Assembly (NCBI GenBank): GCA_030536575.1
Contig: JAUNPS010000005.1
Location: 1-64,000 of the forward strand
Length of the DNA stretch: 64,000 nucleotides
Source: Eubacteriales bacterium
GTDB lineage: Bacteria > Bacillota > Clostridia > Lachnospirales > Lachnospiraceae
Reading direction: 5' to 3'
Of this stretch, positions 8,404 through 17,221 are shown one piece after another (within the stretch, counting starts at the first letter, position 1; each line of letters opens with the position of its first letter). The position numbers and the translations under genes are program-made. The notes under the pieces are model-generated. The model saw only the letters and a list, made by a program, of their open reading frames with translations, was not told where the DNA came from and did not search any database.

Positions 8404-8688
8404 ATGTTGAAAATGAACCTTCAGATTTTTGCTCATAAAAAAGGTGTTGGTTCCACCAAGAACGGCCGTGATTCCGAGTCCAAGAGACTTGGCGCGAAAA
8501 GAGCCGACGGACAGTTTGTAAAAGCTGGAAACATCCTTTACAGACAGCGTGGAACGAAGATCCATCCGGGAGTAAATGTTGGACGCGGCGGCGACGATAC
8601 CTTATTCGCTACGGCAGACGGCATTGTAAGATTTGAAAGAAAAGGCAGAGACAAAAAGCAGGTTTCTGTTATTCCGGTTGCAGAGTAA
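8404..8688 (+). CDS. rpmA: 50S ribosomal protein L27 with cleavable leader
   Basis: This 94-residue protein lines the peptidyl-transferase region of the 50S subunit. It begins [10 protein letters not shown] followed by HKKGVGS, so cleavage by Prp after the alanine at residue 10 would expose the conserved mature N-terminus. [17 protein letters not shown] is the family C-terminal core. It is the last gene of the rplU-prp-rpmA unit; a terminator follows. Confidence 0.98.
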   Translation: MLKMNLQIFAHKKGVGSTKNGRDSESKRLGAKRADGQFVKAGNILYRQRGTKIHPGVNVGRGGDDTLFATADGIVRFERKGRDKKQVSVIPVAE

Positions 8689-8697
8689 GTTACAGAG

Positions 8698-8735
8698 GGC
8701 TTCAAATCAGAACCTGGTTTGAAGCCTGTCTTTTT
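8698..8735 (+). terminator. Terminator after rpmA
   Basis: A perfect 9-bp stem (ggcttcaaa 8698-8706, tttgaagcc 8718-8726) is followed by TGTCTTTTT. It separates the ribosomal operon from obgE, although partial read-through may feed obgE, which starts 26 nt later. Confidence 0.85.
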
Positions 8736-8760
8736 ATCTAAACAGAAAGGAGGAGATCCC

Positions 8761-10053
8761 ATGTTTGCAGACAGAGCCAAAATCTATATCCGCTCCGGCA
8801 AGGGCGGCGACGGCCACGTAAGTTTCCGCCGGGAACTTTTCGTCCCCAACGGCGGCCCGGACGGCGGTGACGGCGGAAAAGGCGGCGACATCATCTTTGA
8901 GGTAGACGAAGGCTTAAACACCCTCTACGACTACCGCCATAAGCGGAAATTCTGCGCCCAGGACGGCGAGCAGGGCGGCAAAACCCGCTGCCACGGCAAA
9001 AACGGCAAAGACCTGACCCTGAAAGTTCCCCCCGGAACCGTCATCAAAGAAGCCGAATCCGGCAAAGTCATTGCCGACATGTCCGGCGGAAACACCCGCC
9101 AGGTGATCTTAACCGGCGGCAAAGGCGGCCTTGGCAACATGCACTTCGCCACCTCCACGATGCAGGTTCCAAAGTACGCCCAGCCAGGCCAGAGCGCCAA
9201 AGAACTCTGGGTGCAGCTGGAGCTGAAAGTCATTGCGGACGTCGGATTGGTGGGCTTTCCGAATGTAGGGAAATCCACATTGCTTTCCAGGGTGACGAAC
9301 GCCCGGCCGAAAATTGCGAATTACCATTTTACGACCCTGAATCCGAACCTGGGCGTGGTGGATCTGGAAGGCGGAAAAGGCTTCGTCATCGCTGACATTC
9401 CAGGGCTCATCGAAGGCGCCTCCGAGGGTGTGGGGCTGGGCCATGAATTCCTGCGCCACATTGAGCGGACAAAAATCATGATCCATCTGGTGGACGCCGC
9501 TTCCACGGAGGGGCGGGATCCCATCGACGATGTCTATAAAATTAACGCGGAGCTGCGCGCCTATAACGAAGAAATTGCCGGACGGCCCCAGGTCATTGCC
9601 GCCAATAAGATCGACGCGATCTATCCGGACGCCGAAGACCCCGTGCAGAAGCTGAAAGGCGAATTCGAACCCCAGGGCATCCGGGTATTTCCCATTTCCG
9701 CCGTCAGCGGCCAGGGCTTGAAAGAGCTTCTTTATTACGTGCGGGAAGTCCTGGATACGCTTCCTTCCGAGGACGTGGTTTTTGAACAGGAATATTTCCC
9801 GGAAGAATCTCTGATCGAAGAGAATCTTCCCTATACGGTGGAGAAATCCACGGAAGAAGAGAATACCTACATCGTGGAAGGCCCGAAGATCGAAAAAATG
9901 CTGGGCTACACGAACCTGGATTCCGAAAAGGGCTTCGCCTTCTTCCAAAAATTTTTAAAGGATACCGGTATTTTAGACGATCTGGAGGCGGCGGGCATTC
10001 AGGAGGGCGATACCGTCCGGATGTACGGCCTGCAGTTTGATTATTATAAATAG
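8761..10053 (+). CDS. obgE: GTPase Obg (ribosome assembly / stress)
   Basis: This 430-residue GTPase acts in late 50S assembly and links growth to (p)ppGpp. The N-terminal glycine-rich Obg domain (GKGGDGHVSFRRE and GGPDGGDGGKGG, residues 13-42) is followed by the G domain. That domain has P-loop GFPNVGKST near residue 166, switch II DIPGLIEGA near 212, and AANKID. A C-terminal OCT domain covers about 350-430. The ATG at 8761 follows AAAGGAGGAG. Confidence 0.97.
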   Translation: MFADRAKIYIRSGKGGDGHVSFRRELFVPNGGPDGGDGGKGGDIIFEVDEGLNTLYDYRHKRKFCAQDGEQGGKTRCHGKNGKDLTLKVPPGTVIKEAESGKVIADMSGGNTRQVILTGGKGGLGNMHFATSTMQVPKYAQPGQSAKELWVQLELKVIADVGLVGFPNVGKSTLLSRVTNARPKIANYHFTTLNPNLGVVDLEGGKGFVIADIPGLIEGASEGVGLGHEFLRHIERTKIMIHLVDAASTEGRDPIDDVYKINAELRAYNEEIAGRPQVIAANKIDAIYPDAEDPVQKLKGEFEPQGIRVFPISAVSGQGLKELLYYVREVLDTLPSEDVVFEQEYFPEESLIEENLPYTVEKSTEEENTYIVEGPKIEKMLGYTNLDSEKGFAFFQKFLKDTGILDDLEAAGIQEGDTVRMYGLQFDYYK

Positions 10054-10065
10054 TGGAGAAAAAAT

Positions 10066-10356
10066 ATGACCAGCAAACAGAGAGCTTACCTGAAAAGCCT
10101 TGCGATGACCCAGGAACCGATCTTCCAGATCGGCAAAGGCAGCCTGACCCCGGAGAACACCAAAGCCATCGCAGAGGCGCTGGAAGCCAGGGAACTGATT
10201 AAGATCAGCGTCCTGCAAAATTGCATGGACGATCCGAACGAGATCGCCCAGGTGGTGGCCGAGCGGACAAAATCCCAGGTGGTACAGGTCATCGGGAAAA
10301 AGATTGTCTTATACAAAGAAGGCAAAAAAGAGAAGAAAAAAATTCAGTTGCCATAA
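10066..10356 (+). CDS. yhbY: CRM-domain RNA-binding protein YhbY
   Basis: This 96-residue protein has the CRM RNA-binding fold, which associates with pre-50S particles. Recognisable elements are LKSLAMTQEPIFQIGKGSLT at the N-terminus, the basic loop VAERTKSQVVQVIGKKIVLY, and a lysine-rich C-terminus. It lies 12 nt after obgE and 12 nt before nadD, the usual order in Firmicutes. Confidence 0.93.
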   Translation: MTSKQRAYLKSLAMTQEPIFQIGKGSLTPENTKAIAEALEARELIKISVLQNCMDDPNEIAQVVAERTKSQVVQVIGKKIVLYKEGKKEKKKIQLP

Positions 10357-10368
10357 GAGGACAGCGGC

Positions 10369-11001
10369 ATGGCAGAGAAAAAACGGAAACGGAAGGGGAT
10401 TATGGGCGGCACCTTTGACCCCATCCATATCGGACATTTGATTCTGGGGGAGAACGCCTATCTGCAGTTTGGGCTGGACAGCGTGCTGTTTATGCCCTGC
10501 GGCAATCCTCCCCATAAGCAGGAGCGCACAGGAAGGGCCCAGACATCCCAGCGTGTGGAGATGGTCCGCCTGGCGATTGCGGACAATCCGCATTTTGAGC
10601 TTTCCCTGATCGAAACCCACGACCAGGGCTACACCTACACGAAAGAGACGCTTCGTCGGCTGACAAACGAACATCCGGATACCGATTACTATTTCATCAT
10701 GGGCGCGGATTCCCTGTTTTCCTTCGAATACTGGAGGGAACCGGAGGAAATCTGCCGTCTGGCGACTCTGGTGGTCGCCGTGCGAAACCATGTGGACAAG
10801 GCGTCCCTGGACAGCCAGATTGCCTACCTGAAAGAAAAATTCCAGGCGCGCATCGAAAAACTGGATACGCCCAACATCGACATCTCCTCCCAGACCATCC
10901 GAAGCTGGATCAACCAGGAGAAGTCCCTGCGCTATTACGTAAAGGATTCTGTGATCCGCTATATTGATGAAAATGATCTGTACAGAGGGTGTGAACAATG
11001 A
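10369..11001 (+). CDS. nadD: Nicotinate-nucleotide adenylyltransferase
   Basis: This 210-residue enzyme converts nicotinate mononucleotide and ATP to deamido-NAD in NAD biosynthesis. The nucleotidyltransferase motif GGTFDPIHIGH is at residues 13-23, and the closing ISSQTIR motif lies near residue 170. The first ten residues are very basic (MAEKKRKRKG), a small extension before the usual start of the fold. It overlaps yqeK by 4 nt. Confidence 0.95.
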   Translation: MAEKKRKRKGIMGGTFDPIHIGHLILGENAYLQFGLDSVLFMPCGNPPHKQERTGRAQTSQRVEMVRLAIADNPHFELSLIETHDQGYTYTKETLRRLTNEHPDTDYYFIMGADSLFSFEYWREPEEICRLATLVVAVRNHVDKASLDSQIAYLKEKFQARIEKLDTPNIDISSQTIRSWINQEKSLRYYVKDSVIRYIDENDLYRGCEQ

Positions 11002-11627
11002 AAGAGTACCATTTTCATAAAATGGAAAAAAAGCTGAAAAAATATATGGATGAGGATCGTTTCATCCATACGCAGGGCGTGATGTACACCGCCTGCGCCC
11101 TTGCCATGTGCCACAATGCCGATCTGGCCGAGGCCAGGCTTGCGGGCCTTCTGCACGACTGCGCGAAATGCATCCCCAATCCCAAGAAGCTGAAAATCTG
11201 CAAACGGGAAAACATTCCGGTGACCGATTCCGAGCTTGCCAGCCCCTATCTGCTGCATGCGAAGCTGGGCGTCTACATTGCCCGCGAAAAATACGACGTC
11301 ACGGAACGGGAGGTTTTACAGGCGATCCGGTATCACACGACCGGGCGGCCGGAGATGAGCCTTCTGGAAAAGATCATCTACATTGCGGATTATATCGAGC
11401 CGGGGCGGGACAAGGCGCCCAATCTTCCCCAAGTGCGCCGGCTGGCTTTTCAGGATTTGGACGAAACCATGTACGTGATTCTTCGGGACACCCTTTCCTA
11501 TCTGGAGGGCGGCAGCGGCACTATTGACCGCACCACGGAAAAAGCGTACCAGTATTACAAAGAGATTCATGAAAGAAAGGAAACAAGCGATGGATACGTC
11601 AAAGAAAATGGCAAAGCTTGCGTTTGA
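10998..11627 (+). CDS. yqeK: HD-domain bis(5'-nucleosyl)-tetraphosphatase YqeK
   Basis: This 209-residue HD-domain hydrolase is the Gram-positive symmetrical Ap4A hydrolase, which clears the alarmone diadenosine tetraphosphate. The metal ligands are visible as H24 (RFIHTQGV), the HD pair H53-D54 in GLLHDCAK, a histidine in AIRYHTTG and D in IADYIEPGR. The ATG overlaps the nadD stop, and its 3' end overlaps rsfS, so the three are coupled. Confidence 0.93.
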   Translation: MKEYHFHKMEKKLKKYMDEDRFIHTQGVMYTACALAMCHNADLAEARLAGLLHDCAKCIPNPKKLKICKRENIPVTDSELASPYLLHAKLGVYIAREKYDVTEREVLQAIRYHTTGRPEMSLLEKIIYIADYIEPGRDKAPNLPQVRRLAFQDLDETMYVILRDTLSYLEGGSGTIDRTTEKAYQYYKEIHERKETSDGYVKENGKACV

Positions 11628-11949
11628 TGCCCTGGAGGATAAGAAGGCCGAGGATATCAAGGTGCTGAATATCGGAGAGCGCACGGTGCTGGCTGATTAC
11701 TTCCTCATTGCCGGGGGAACGAACCGGAATCAGGTGCAGGCTATGGCGGACAATGTGGAGGAGTGCCTGGGAAGAGAAGGGTATCATCCGAAGCAGATCG
11801 AAGGCTATCAGAACGCGAACTGGATTCTGATGGATTACGGCGATGTGGTGATTCATCTGTTCGATAAGGAGAACCGGCGGTTCTATGATCTGGAACGGCT
11901 GTGGATGGATTGTCGGGTTCTGGATGCGGAAGAATTGAAAAAAGAGTGA
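11590..11949 (+). CDS. rsfS: Ribosome silencing factor RsfS
   Basis: This 119-residue protein binds L14 and blocks subunit joining when nutrients are scarce. The family core VLNIGERTVLADYFLIAGGTNRNQ and the closing WILMDYGDVVIHLF are clear. The ATG at 11590 follows AGAAAGGAAA and lies within the end of yqeK, giving a 38-nt overlap; the upstream ATG at 11524 would add a basic extension with no ribosome site. Confidence 0.95.
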   Translation: MDTSKKMAKLAFDALEDKKAEDIKVLNIGERTVLADYFLIAGGTNRNQVQAMADNVEECLGREGYHPKQIEGYQNANWILMDYGDVVIHLFDKENRRFYDLERLWMDCRVLDAEELKKE

Positions 11950-11955
11950 GTGAAG

Positions 11956-11984
11956 AACCGCTGTCCCAAGGGCAGCGGTTTTTT
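11956..11984 (+). terminator. Terminator after rsfS
   Basis: An 8-bp stem (aaccgctg 11956-11963, cagcggtt 11973-11980) with a T-run ends the obgE-rsfS unit and isolates the following secreted-protein/Wadjet operon. Confidence 0.88.
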
Positions 11985-12001
11985 GTCGCGAAAGTTTCAA
12001 G

Positions 12002-12030
12002 TTGTACAGAGATGGCGGAAATGCTATAAT
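12002..12030 (+). promoter_or_regulatory. Promoter of the secreted protein / Wadjet unit
   Basis: TTGTAC (12002-12007), a 17-nt spacer and TATAAT (12025-12030) with an extended TGC before it. It sits 28 nt before the secreted-protein start. No other promoter of similar quality was seen before jetA, so this one probably drives all five genes. Confidence 0.75.
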
Positions 12031-12058
12031 AAGAAAAAATGAGTAAGGAGTGAGAGTT

Positions 12059-15000
12059 ATGAAACGAATCTTTTGGCAGTTGGCTATGGTGTGTATGCTT
12101 CTGTTCCTTCCCCTGGCCGCAGACGCGGCTTCCTTTGGAACCATATCCGAATTTGATGAGGAAGTCACCATGTCCGGCGGGAGCTACAGCGGTTCTTATG
12201 CCGTATCCAGGAGCCGCTTGTATTACTATAAAAATACAAACGGATCATTAGGCGCTGTCAGCTATGATTCTTCCGGGCCCAGCCTGAAAGTGCTCACATT
12301 TTCCGAAGACGGAAATCTGACCGGCGTCCAAAAGATCAGCCTGCCAATGAGCCTTTTTGGCGGTTACTACCACGGGACCGACGGAAACCATTACGTAGCC
12401 GTAGGCGAATATAATACTTCGGAGAGCACGACAGCAATCGTATGCAAAATTTTGAAATATAGTCCATCCTGGAGTCTTCTGGGAACTGCCGATATCCCTG
12501 GGGGCGTCTCAAATGGTTTTCAGGGAATCTATGAAATCTTTGAATGCAGCCAGGCACGAATGACCCTATATGGAAAATACCTGATTTGCCACACCGGACG
12601 AACCATGTTTGTACATGCGGATGGACTGCATCACCAGTCGGATATTACCTTTGTCGTAGATACAACGAACATGAAGCTTCTGGACTCTTACAGCCAGCCT
12701 TACTGCAGCCATTCTTTCGCCCAATTTGTCGAAACCGACGGCATAAACGTCTATTTCCTGAACCACGGCGACGGCTATCCGCGCAGCATCCAGCTTACCG
12801 CTTATCCGGACTATCTGGGGAGCAATTCATCAGAATCCTGGCAGCTTTTTTCCTTCCTGGGCGAGACCGGAGAGAATTACACCGGAACAACCGTAAACAG
12901 CTTCCTGCTTGGCGACTCCGGCGCACTGGTCACAGGGCTTTCCGTTCCTCATAACAATGCGGTGAACGGGATAACCGGTTACAAAGATGTCATGAAAAAT
13001 ATCTATCTGATCACAGTCGCACCGGACGGTTCTTCGAAATTTCAATGGCTGACCGATTATGCGGCGGGCGATGGAGTCGGCATAAAAGAACCCAAAATGG
13101 TAAAAATTTCCGGCGACCGTTTTGCCATCCTGTTTCAGGAAAACTGGGACGGCTACAGAGTCCTGCGTTATCTGACCATCGATTCCGCCGGAAATATCCT
13201 GGCCAAACGCAATTATCTGGGACTGAACTGGCAGGGAAATTCCGACCCGCTCTATTCTGACGGTAAAATTTTATGGATTTCACCGAACGCTGAGGGCGGA
13301 TTCCAGTGGGAAGGAATCCCGTATCTGGAAACGTCCGTATCCGGTATCGAAACGGAAACGGAAGCGCTTTATTTTTCTTCTGACAATGGAAGCGCGGCGA
13401 TCCCTCCTGTCGCTTATGATCCGGACAAAGCGTTTCGCATTCAGATTTCAGCAAATGCTTCGGATACCTTTGAGCTTACAGGCAATAAAGTCTATTTTAA
13501 AGGAGGTGCCAGCCAGACCGCGACCCTGGACATCTCCTGCGGGAACGATTCTGTCAGCATTCCGTGTATCGGCCTGACCGCGAAAGAAACCATGATCATG
13601 CTCCGCCAGGGTGAAAAGAAGGTGCTGGATCTGGCCGGAAGCACGGGGCTCTCCATTCAGTATACGTCGGAAAATCCGTTGATTGCAGAGGTCGATTCCG
13701 CAGGAACCATCACAGGGGTTGGAACCGGCGCTACCCTTATCCGTGCCGGGATCGGAACGGTCTCTTTAAAAATACGCGTTTCCGTATACGGCGAAACAGG
13801 AAAAACGGTTTCATCGGACGGAAAGATCCTATCCGCAAACAGCCGGACGGTATTCGATGACAAAAGCGTCCTGACTTATGTGGCGCAGGACAGCCAGCTC
13901 ACGCTCGTTTATGACTATTCAAAGGCCTCCTGGAAGGAAAAGTATCAGCCGGACGGCGGATTCTGGATCCGTGCCGGGTATGAAAAAAGAGTCCGGGAAA
14001 CGCAGGATAACTATACGCTGAGCGGCGTGCTGGATTTTTCCGAATATGGATTGGAACCCGGTGATTACAATGTGGAATTTTGGTGCGAGCTGGCCGATCA
14101 GGCCGGGTGGTATTTGATGTGCCGCTCCATTCCTGTCCGCTGGAAGGACGGAAAAATTTCCGTTTACGACCAGGTTTCCATTGGAAGCAGCAGCATCAGC
14201 GTCACAACACCCGCCAGCCAGACCTACACCGGAAAAGCCCTTACCCCCGCCGTTACTGTGAAACTCGGAACGGCCACCCTGAAAAAAGACCGGGATTACA
14301 CACTGGAATACAGCAAGAACACAAACGCCGGAACCGCCTCCATTACCCTCACAGGAATGGGAAGCTTTACTGGAAGCCGTACCTTAAAATTCCAGATCAA
14401 ACGCCGGAGCCTGACAGCCAGTTCTGTCAAAATCAGCCAGCCCAAAGCCCAGACATATACCGGAAAAGCCCTCAAGCCTTCCGTAACGGTCACTTATGGA
14501 AAGACGACGCTGAAAAAGGGGACCGACTATAAAGTAACCTACAGCAACAACACCAAAGTCGGCCTGGCGACCGTCAAAATCACCGGCCGCGGAAACTACC
14601 AGGGAACCGCAAGCGTCACCTTCGAAATCCGGAAAAAAGGTGCTCCGGGAATGATCACCTCCCTAAGCTCGTATAAGTCGGCCTCCAACGCCGCTTACCT
14701 GAAGTGGAAGAGCGCTGCGAACGCGGAACGTCACGTGGTTTATGGACGGCTCTATAAAAAGGGAAGCTACGCCAAAATCTCTACCACGAAGACCGCAAAG
14801 ATTTCGGTTACCTCCCTGAAAGGCGCGAAACTCCAGCCAGGCACAGCCTATCAGTTCAAAGTGCTGGCCCAGCGGAAAACCGGCGGGAAATGGGTATCCG
14901 GCAAGGAAAGCGTCCTCACCGTCGTGACCACGCCCAAGGCGCCTGCTGCCGGAAATGTTTCTGCCAGCCAGAAAGCCCTCAAAATTTCCTGGAAAAAAGT

Positions 15001-15214
15001 CTCCGGCGTCAGCGGCTATGAAATTTATGTATCCCAGAAGAAAGACAGCGGTTACCAAAAGGCAGCCACCGCCAAGAGCAGCGTGTCTTCCGCAACCATC
15101 AAAAACCTGACCAGCGGAAAAACCTATTATGTGAAAGTCCGAAGCTTCAAAAAAGCCGGAGGCGTCATCGCATACAGCGCCTTTTCCAAAGTCAAAACCG
15201 TAAAAGTGAAATAG
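12059..15214 (+). CDS. Large secreted Ig-like / FN3 multidomain protein
   Basis: This 1,051-residue protein starts with a signal peptide (about residues 1-23, ending ADAASF). The first 430 residues contain repeated short beta motifs with aromatic residues and could form a propeller; I cannot name the family. A Big_2-type Ig domain follows at about 505-580. Two tandem domains with the repeated motif QTYTGKAL lie near 715-785 and 793-865, then two FN3-like domains near 865-955 and 960-1050. There is no LPxTG anchor, transmembrane tail or SLH domain, so it is probably released or loosely wall-bound. ATG at 12059 has TAAGGAG 8 nt upstream; the GTG at 12050 overlaps it. jetA begins 8 nt after its stop. 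Confidence 0.82.
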   Translation: MKRIFWQLAMVCMLLFLPLAADAASFGTISEFDEEVTMSGGSYSGSYAVSRSRLYYYKNTNGSLGAVSYDSSGPSLKVLTFSEDGNLTGVQKISLPMSLFGGYYHGTDGNHYVAVGEYNTSESTTAIVCKILKYSPSWSLLGTADIPGGVSNGFQGIYEIFECSQARMTLYGKYLICHTGRTMFVHADGLHHQSDITFVVDTTNMKLLDSYSQPYCSHSFAQFVETDGINVYFLNHGDGYPRSIQLTAYPDYLGSNSSESWQLFSFLGETGENYTGTTVNSFLLGDSGALVTGLSVPHNNAVNGITGYKDVMKNIYLITVAPDGSSKFQWLTDYAAGDGVGIKEPKMVKISGDRFAILFQENWDGYRVLRYLTIDSAGNILAKRNYLGLNWQGNSDPLYSDGKILWISPNAEGGFQWEGIPYLETSVSGIETETEALYFSSDNGSAAIPPVAYDPDKAFRIQISANASDTFELTGNKVYFKGGASQTATLDISCGNDSVSIPCIGLTAKETMIMLRQGEKKVLDLAGSTGLSIQYTSENPLIAEVDSAGTITGVGTGATLIRAGIGTVSLKIRVSVYGETGKTVSSDGKILSANSRTVFDDKSVLTYVAQDSQLTLVYDYSKASWKEKYQPDGGFWIRAGYEKRVRETQDNYTLSGVLDFSEYGLEPGDYNVEFWCELADQAGWYLMCRSIPVRWKDGKISVYDQVSIGSSSISVTTPASQTYTGKALTPAVTVKLGTATLKKDRDYTLEYSKNTNAGTASITLTGMGSFTGSRTLKFQIKRRSLTASSVKISQPKAQTYTGKALKPSVTVTYGKTTLKKGTDYKVTYSNNTKVGLATVKITGRGNYQGTASVTFEIRKKGAPGMITSLSSYKSASNAAYLKWKSAANAERHVVYGRLYKKGSYAKISTTKTAKISVTSLKGAKLQPGTAYQFKVLAQRKTGGKWVSGKESVLTVVTTPKAPAAGNVSASQKALKISWKKVSGVSGYEIYVSQKKDSGYQKAATAKSSVSSATIKNLTSGKTYYVKVRSFKKAGGVIAYSAFSKVKTVKVK

Positions 15215-15221
15215 GAGTCTC

Positions 15222-16604
15222 ATGCCAACCATCACGAAAATTCCTGACACCTTCTGGGCCCTTTTCCGCTCCAGAAACCGCCTCCTTTACATGGAAGCCC
15301 TGTTAAACTTAAACGACGAATACCAGTACAACAACTATTTCCTGAGTCTGGAAGTCTGCATTCAGGTGCTCGACAGCTTCTTTTCCGACCAGAAACGAAA
15401 CCTGGAAGACGAAGAAGCCGAACCGGAAGCCGAAAGACTCATGCCCCCGGCAGCCAGGACCTTAAACTGGCTGATCCGCCAGGGGTGGCTTGTGAGGCAG
15501 GAAGATTTCAGCCGCGGCATTACGAACATCATCATCCCGGACTATGCCGCCATCTTCCTGAATGCCTTCGAACGCCTTTACCGCGACGACGAAGACGAGG
15601 CCGACGTCTACATCCGGAATGTCTACGCCTCCGTCTTCTCCTACATGCACGATGCGCGCGAAGACCTAAGCCTGTTGAAATCCGCCCTCCAGAACACCAA
15701 AATCCTGAACAAAACCATCCAGAACATGCTCCACAATATGAACCGCTTTTTCTCCTCCCTCCTGGAGCAGGAGTCCTACGGAAGCCTTCTGGAGGAGCAC
15801 TTAAACGGCTATGTAGAGGAAGTTGTCCAGAAAAAATATAAAATTTTGAAAACTTCCGACAACTTTTACCTCTACAAAAACGACATCAAAAAATGGCTTC
15901 TGGAAATTGAGGAATCCGTCGCGGAAAAGGCGGCTGCCCTTGGGACAGAAGAGGAGGACTCCCCTCTTTTGCGGCGCTGTCAGGCCGAACGGGAGCTGGT
16001 TCATGAGATCAGCAGGGGATTTGACGACATTGAAAAACGTATTTTCTACCTGGATCAGGAACACATGAAATACGTCCGCGCCACCACCGTCCGCCTCAAT
16101 TATCTGATCAGCGAAGACCGGGACACGAAAGGCCTGATCATCCGCTTCCTGAATCAGATTTCCGGTGACGGCGGCGAAAAGGCCCAGGAAGCCCTTGCGG
16201 CGGCTGCCGGCCGGATGCATTTAAACGGCTTAACCGTCATGTCCCAGAAACTGTTCTATAAAAAACGGAAGGCAAAGGTTTCCTTCGCCTCCGAGCTGGA
16301 GCCTGAAGAAACCGCGGAAGAACTCTCCAAAGAAGACATTCTGCGCATGAATAAGACCCACAACAAATACAGCCGGAAACAGATCGAAGACTTCCTGGAT
16401 CAGGGCATGCATGACGGCTGTTTCCCAGTAACCGAGAAAACCGTGACCTGCGACGAAGATTTCGAAAAACTGATCCTGGCCTATGACTACGCCCTGCGCC
16501 GGGACAGCCGCTACCAGGTGCTTGCCGAGGAAGAGAGCCGCATCAAAGCCGGGCCGTACCATTATCCGAAGATGACTTTTCAAAGGAGACCGAACAACCC
16601 ATGA
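15222..16604 (+). CDS. jetA: Wadjet system protein JetA (DUF5716-like)
   Basis: This 460-residue protein is the kleisin-like JetA subunit of a Wadjet complex, an SMC-type machine that extrudes and cuts small circular DNA and so restricts plasmids. The predominantly helical, charged sequence has a winged-helix-like start (residues 1-110) and matches the JetA family formerly called DUF5716, rather than the DUF3375 type, as far as I can judge by eye. Its ribosome site ATAGGAG includes the stop codon of the upstream secreted-protein gene, so translation of the two is probably coupled. The 3' end overlaps jetB by 4 nt. Confidence 0.85.
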   Translation: MPTITKIPDTFWALFRSRNRLLYMEALLNLNDEYQYNNYFLSLEVCIQVLDSFFSDQKRNLEDEEAEPEAERLMPPAARTLNWLIRQGWLVRQEDFSRGITNIIIPDYAAIFLNAFERLYRDDEDEADVYIRNVYASVFSYMHDAREDLSLLKSALQNTKILNKTIQNMLHNMNRFFSSLLEQESYGSLLEEHLNGYVEEVVQKKYKILKTSDNFYLYKNDIKKWLLEIEESVAEKAAALGTEEEDSPLLRRCQAERELVHEISRGFDDIEKRIFYLDQEHMKYVRATTVRLNYLISEDRDTKGLIIRFLNQISGDGGEKAQEALAAAAGRMHLNGLTVMSQKLFYKKRKAKVSFASELEPEETAEELSKEDILRMNKTHNKYSRKQIEDFLDQGMHDGCFPVTEKTVTCDEDFEKLILAYDYALRRDSRYQVLAEEESRIKAGPYHYPKMTFQRRPNNP

Positions 16605-17221
16605 TTGCCTACTACGAAGAACAAAACGAGGAAGAAAAGGAACGCCTCACCGAAGCCGTCAAAACCCTTTTCCAGCAGACCTACATCCTCGAACGGAAAT
16701 ACGACCGGAAAACCGGACGCATGCAGGTCAACCAGCAGTTCCGCACCTGCGACCTCCATCTGGAATTTTTAAAAGCCTACTTCGCCATCGCCGACCTGGA
16801 AGTCCGGGAAGACGTCCGGGACGGCATCATTTATCTCTATGGCGGCGAGAACCAGATTGGCCCCAAGCTGTCCGAATATGCCACCAAATTTCTTCTGATC
16901 CTGAAAGTAACCTTCGACGAACAGATGGCCAGCGCCTCCACCAGCAGCCATGTGATCACCAGCCGCGCCGAAGTCCAGGAAAAAATGGCCGGGTTTCATC
17001 TGCTGACCCGTCAGCCCACGGCTCTGGACGTGCGGACGACAATCCGCCTCCTGAAAAAGTACCAGCTCATCGAGTTTCTGGAAAACGGCGACGACAACGA
17101 CCTTGCCGCACGCTTTCTGGTCTATCCGACCATCCATATGGTGCTTTTAGGGGAGGATATCCGCCAATTACTTACCCAGTACGGGACGCAGGAAGGAGAG
17201 AATGATGACGCAGAGGTTTGA
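16601..17221 (+). CDS. jetB: Wadjet system protein JetB (DUF4194-like)
   Basis: This 206-residue protein matches the small KITE-type subunit JetB of Wadjet systems (DUF4194). It shows two winged-helix-like halves, with LKAYFAIADLEVREDVRDGI in the first and TTIRLLKKYQLIEFLENGDD in the second. In the complex it bridges JetA and the JetC heads. ATG overlaps the jetA stop (ATGA), and its end overlaps jetC by 20 nt, giving tight stoichiometric coupling. Confidence 0.87.
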   Translation: MIAYYEEQNEEEKERLTEAVKTLFQQTYILERKYDRKTGRMQVNQQFRTCDLHLEFLKAYFAIADLEVREDVRDGIIYLYGGENQIGPKLSEYATKFLLILKVTFDEQMASASTSSHVITSRAEVQEKMAGFHLLTRQPTALDVRTTIRLLKKYQLIEFLENGDDNDLAARFLVYPTIHMVLLGEDIRQLLTQYGTQEGENDDAEV

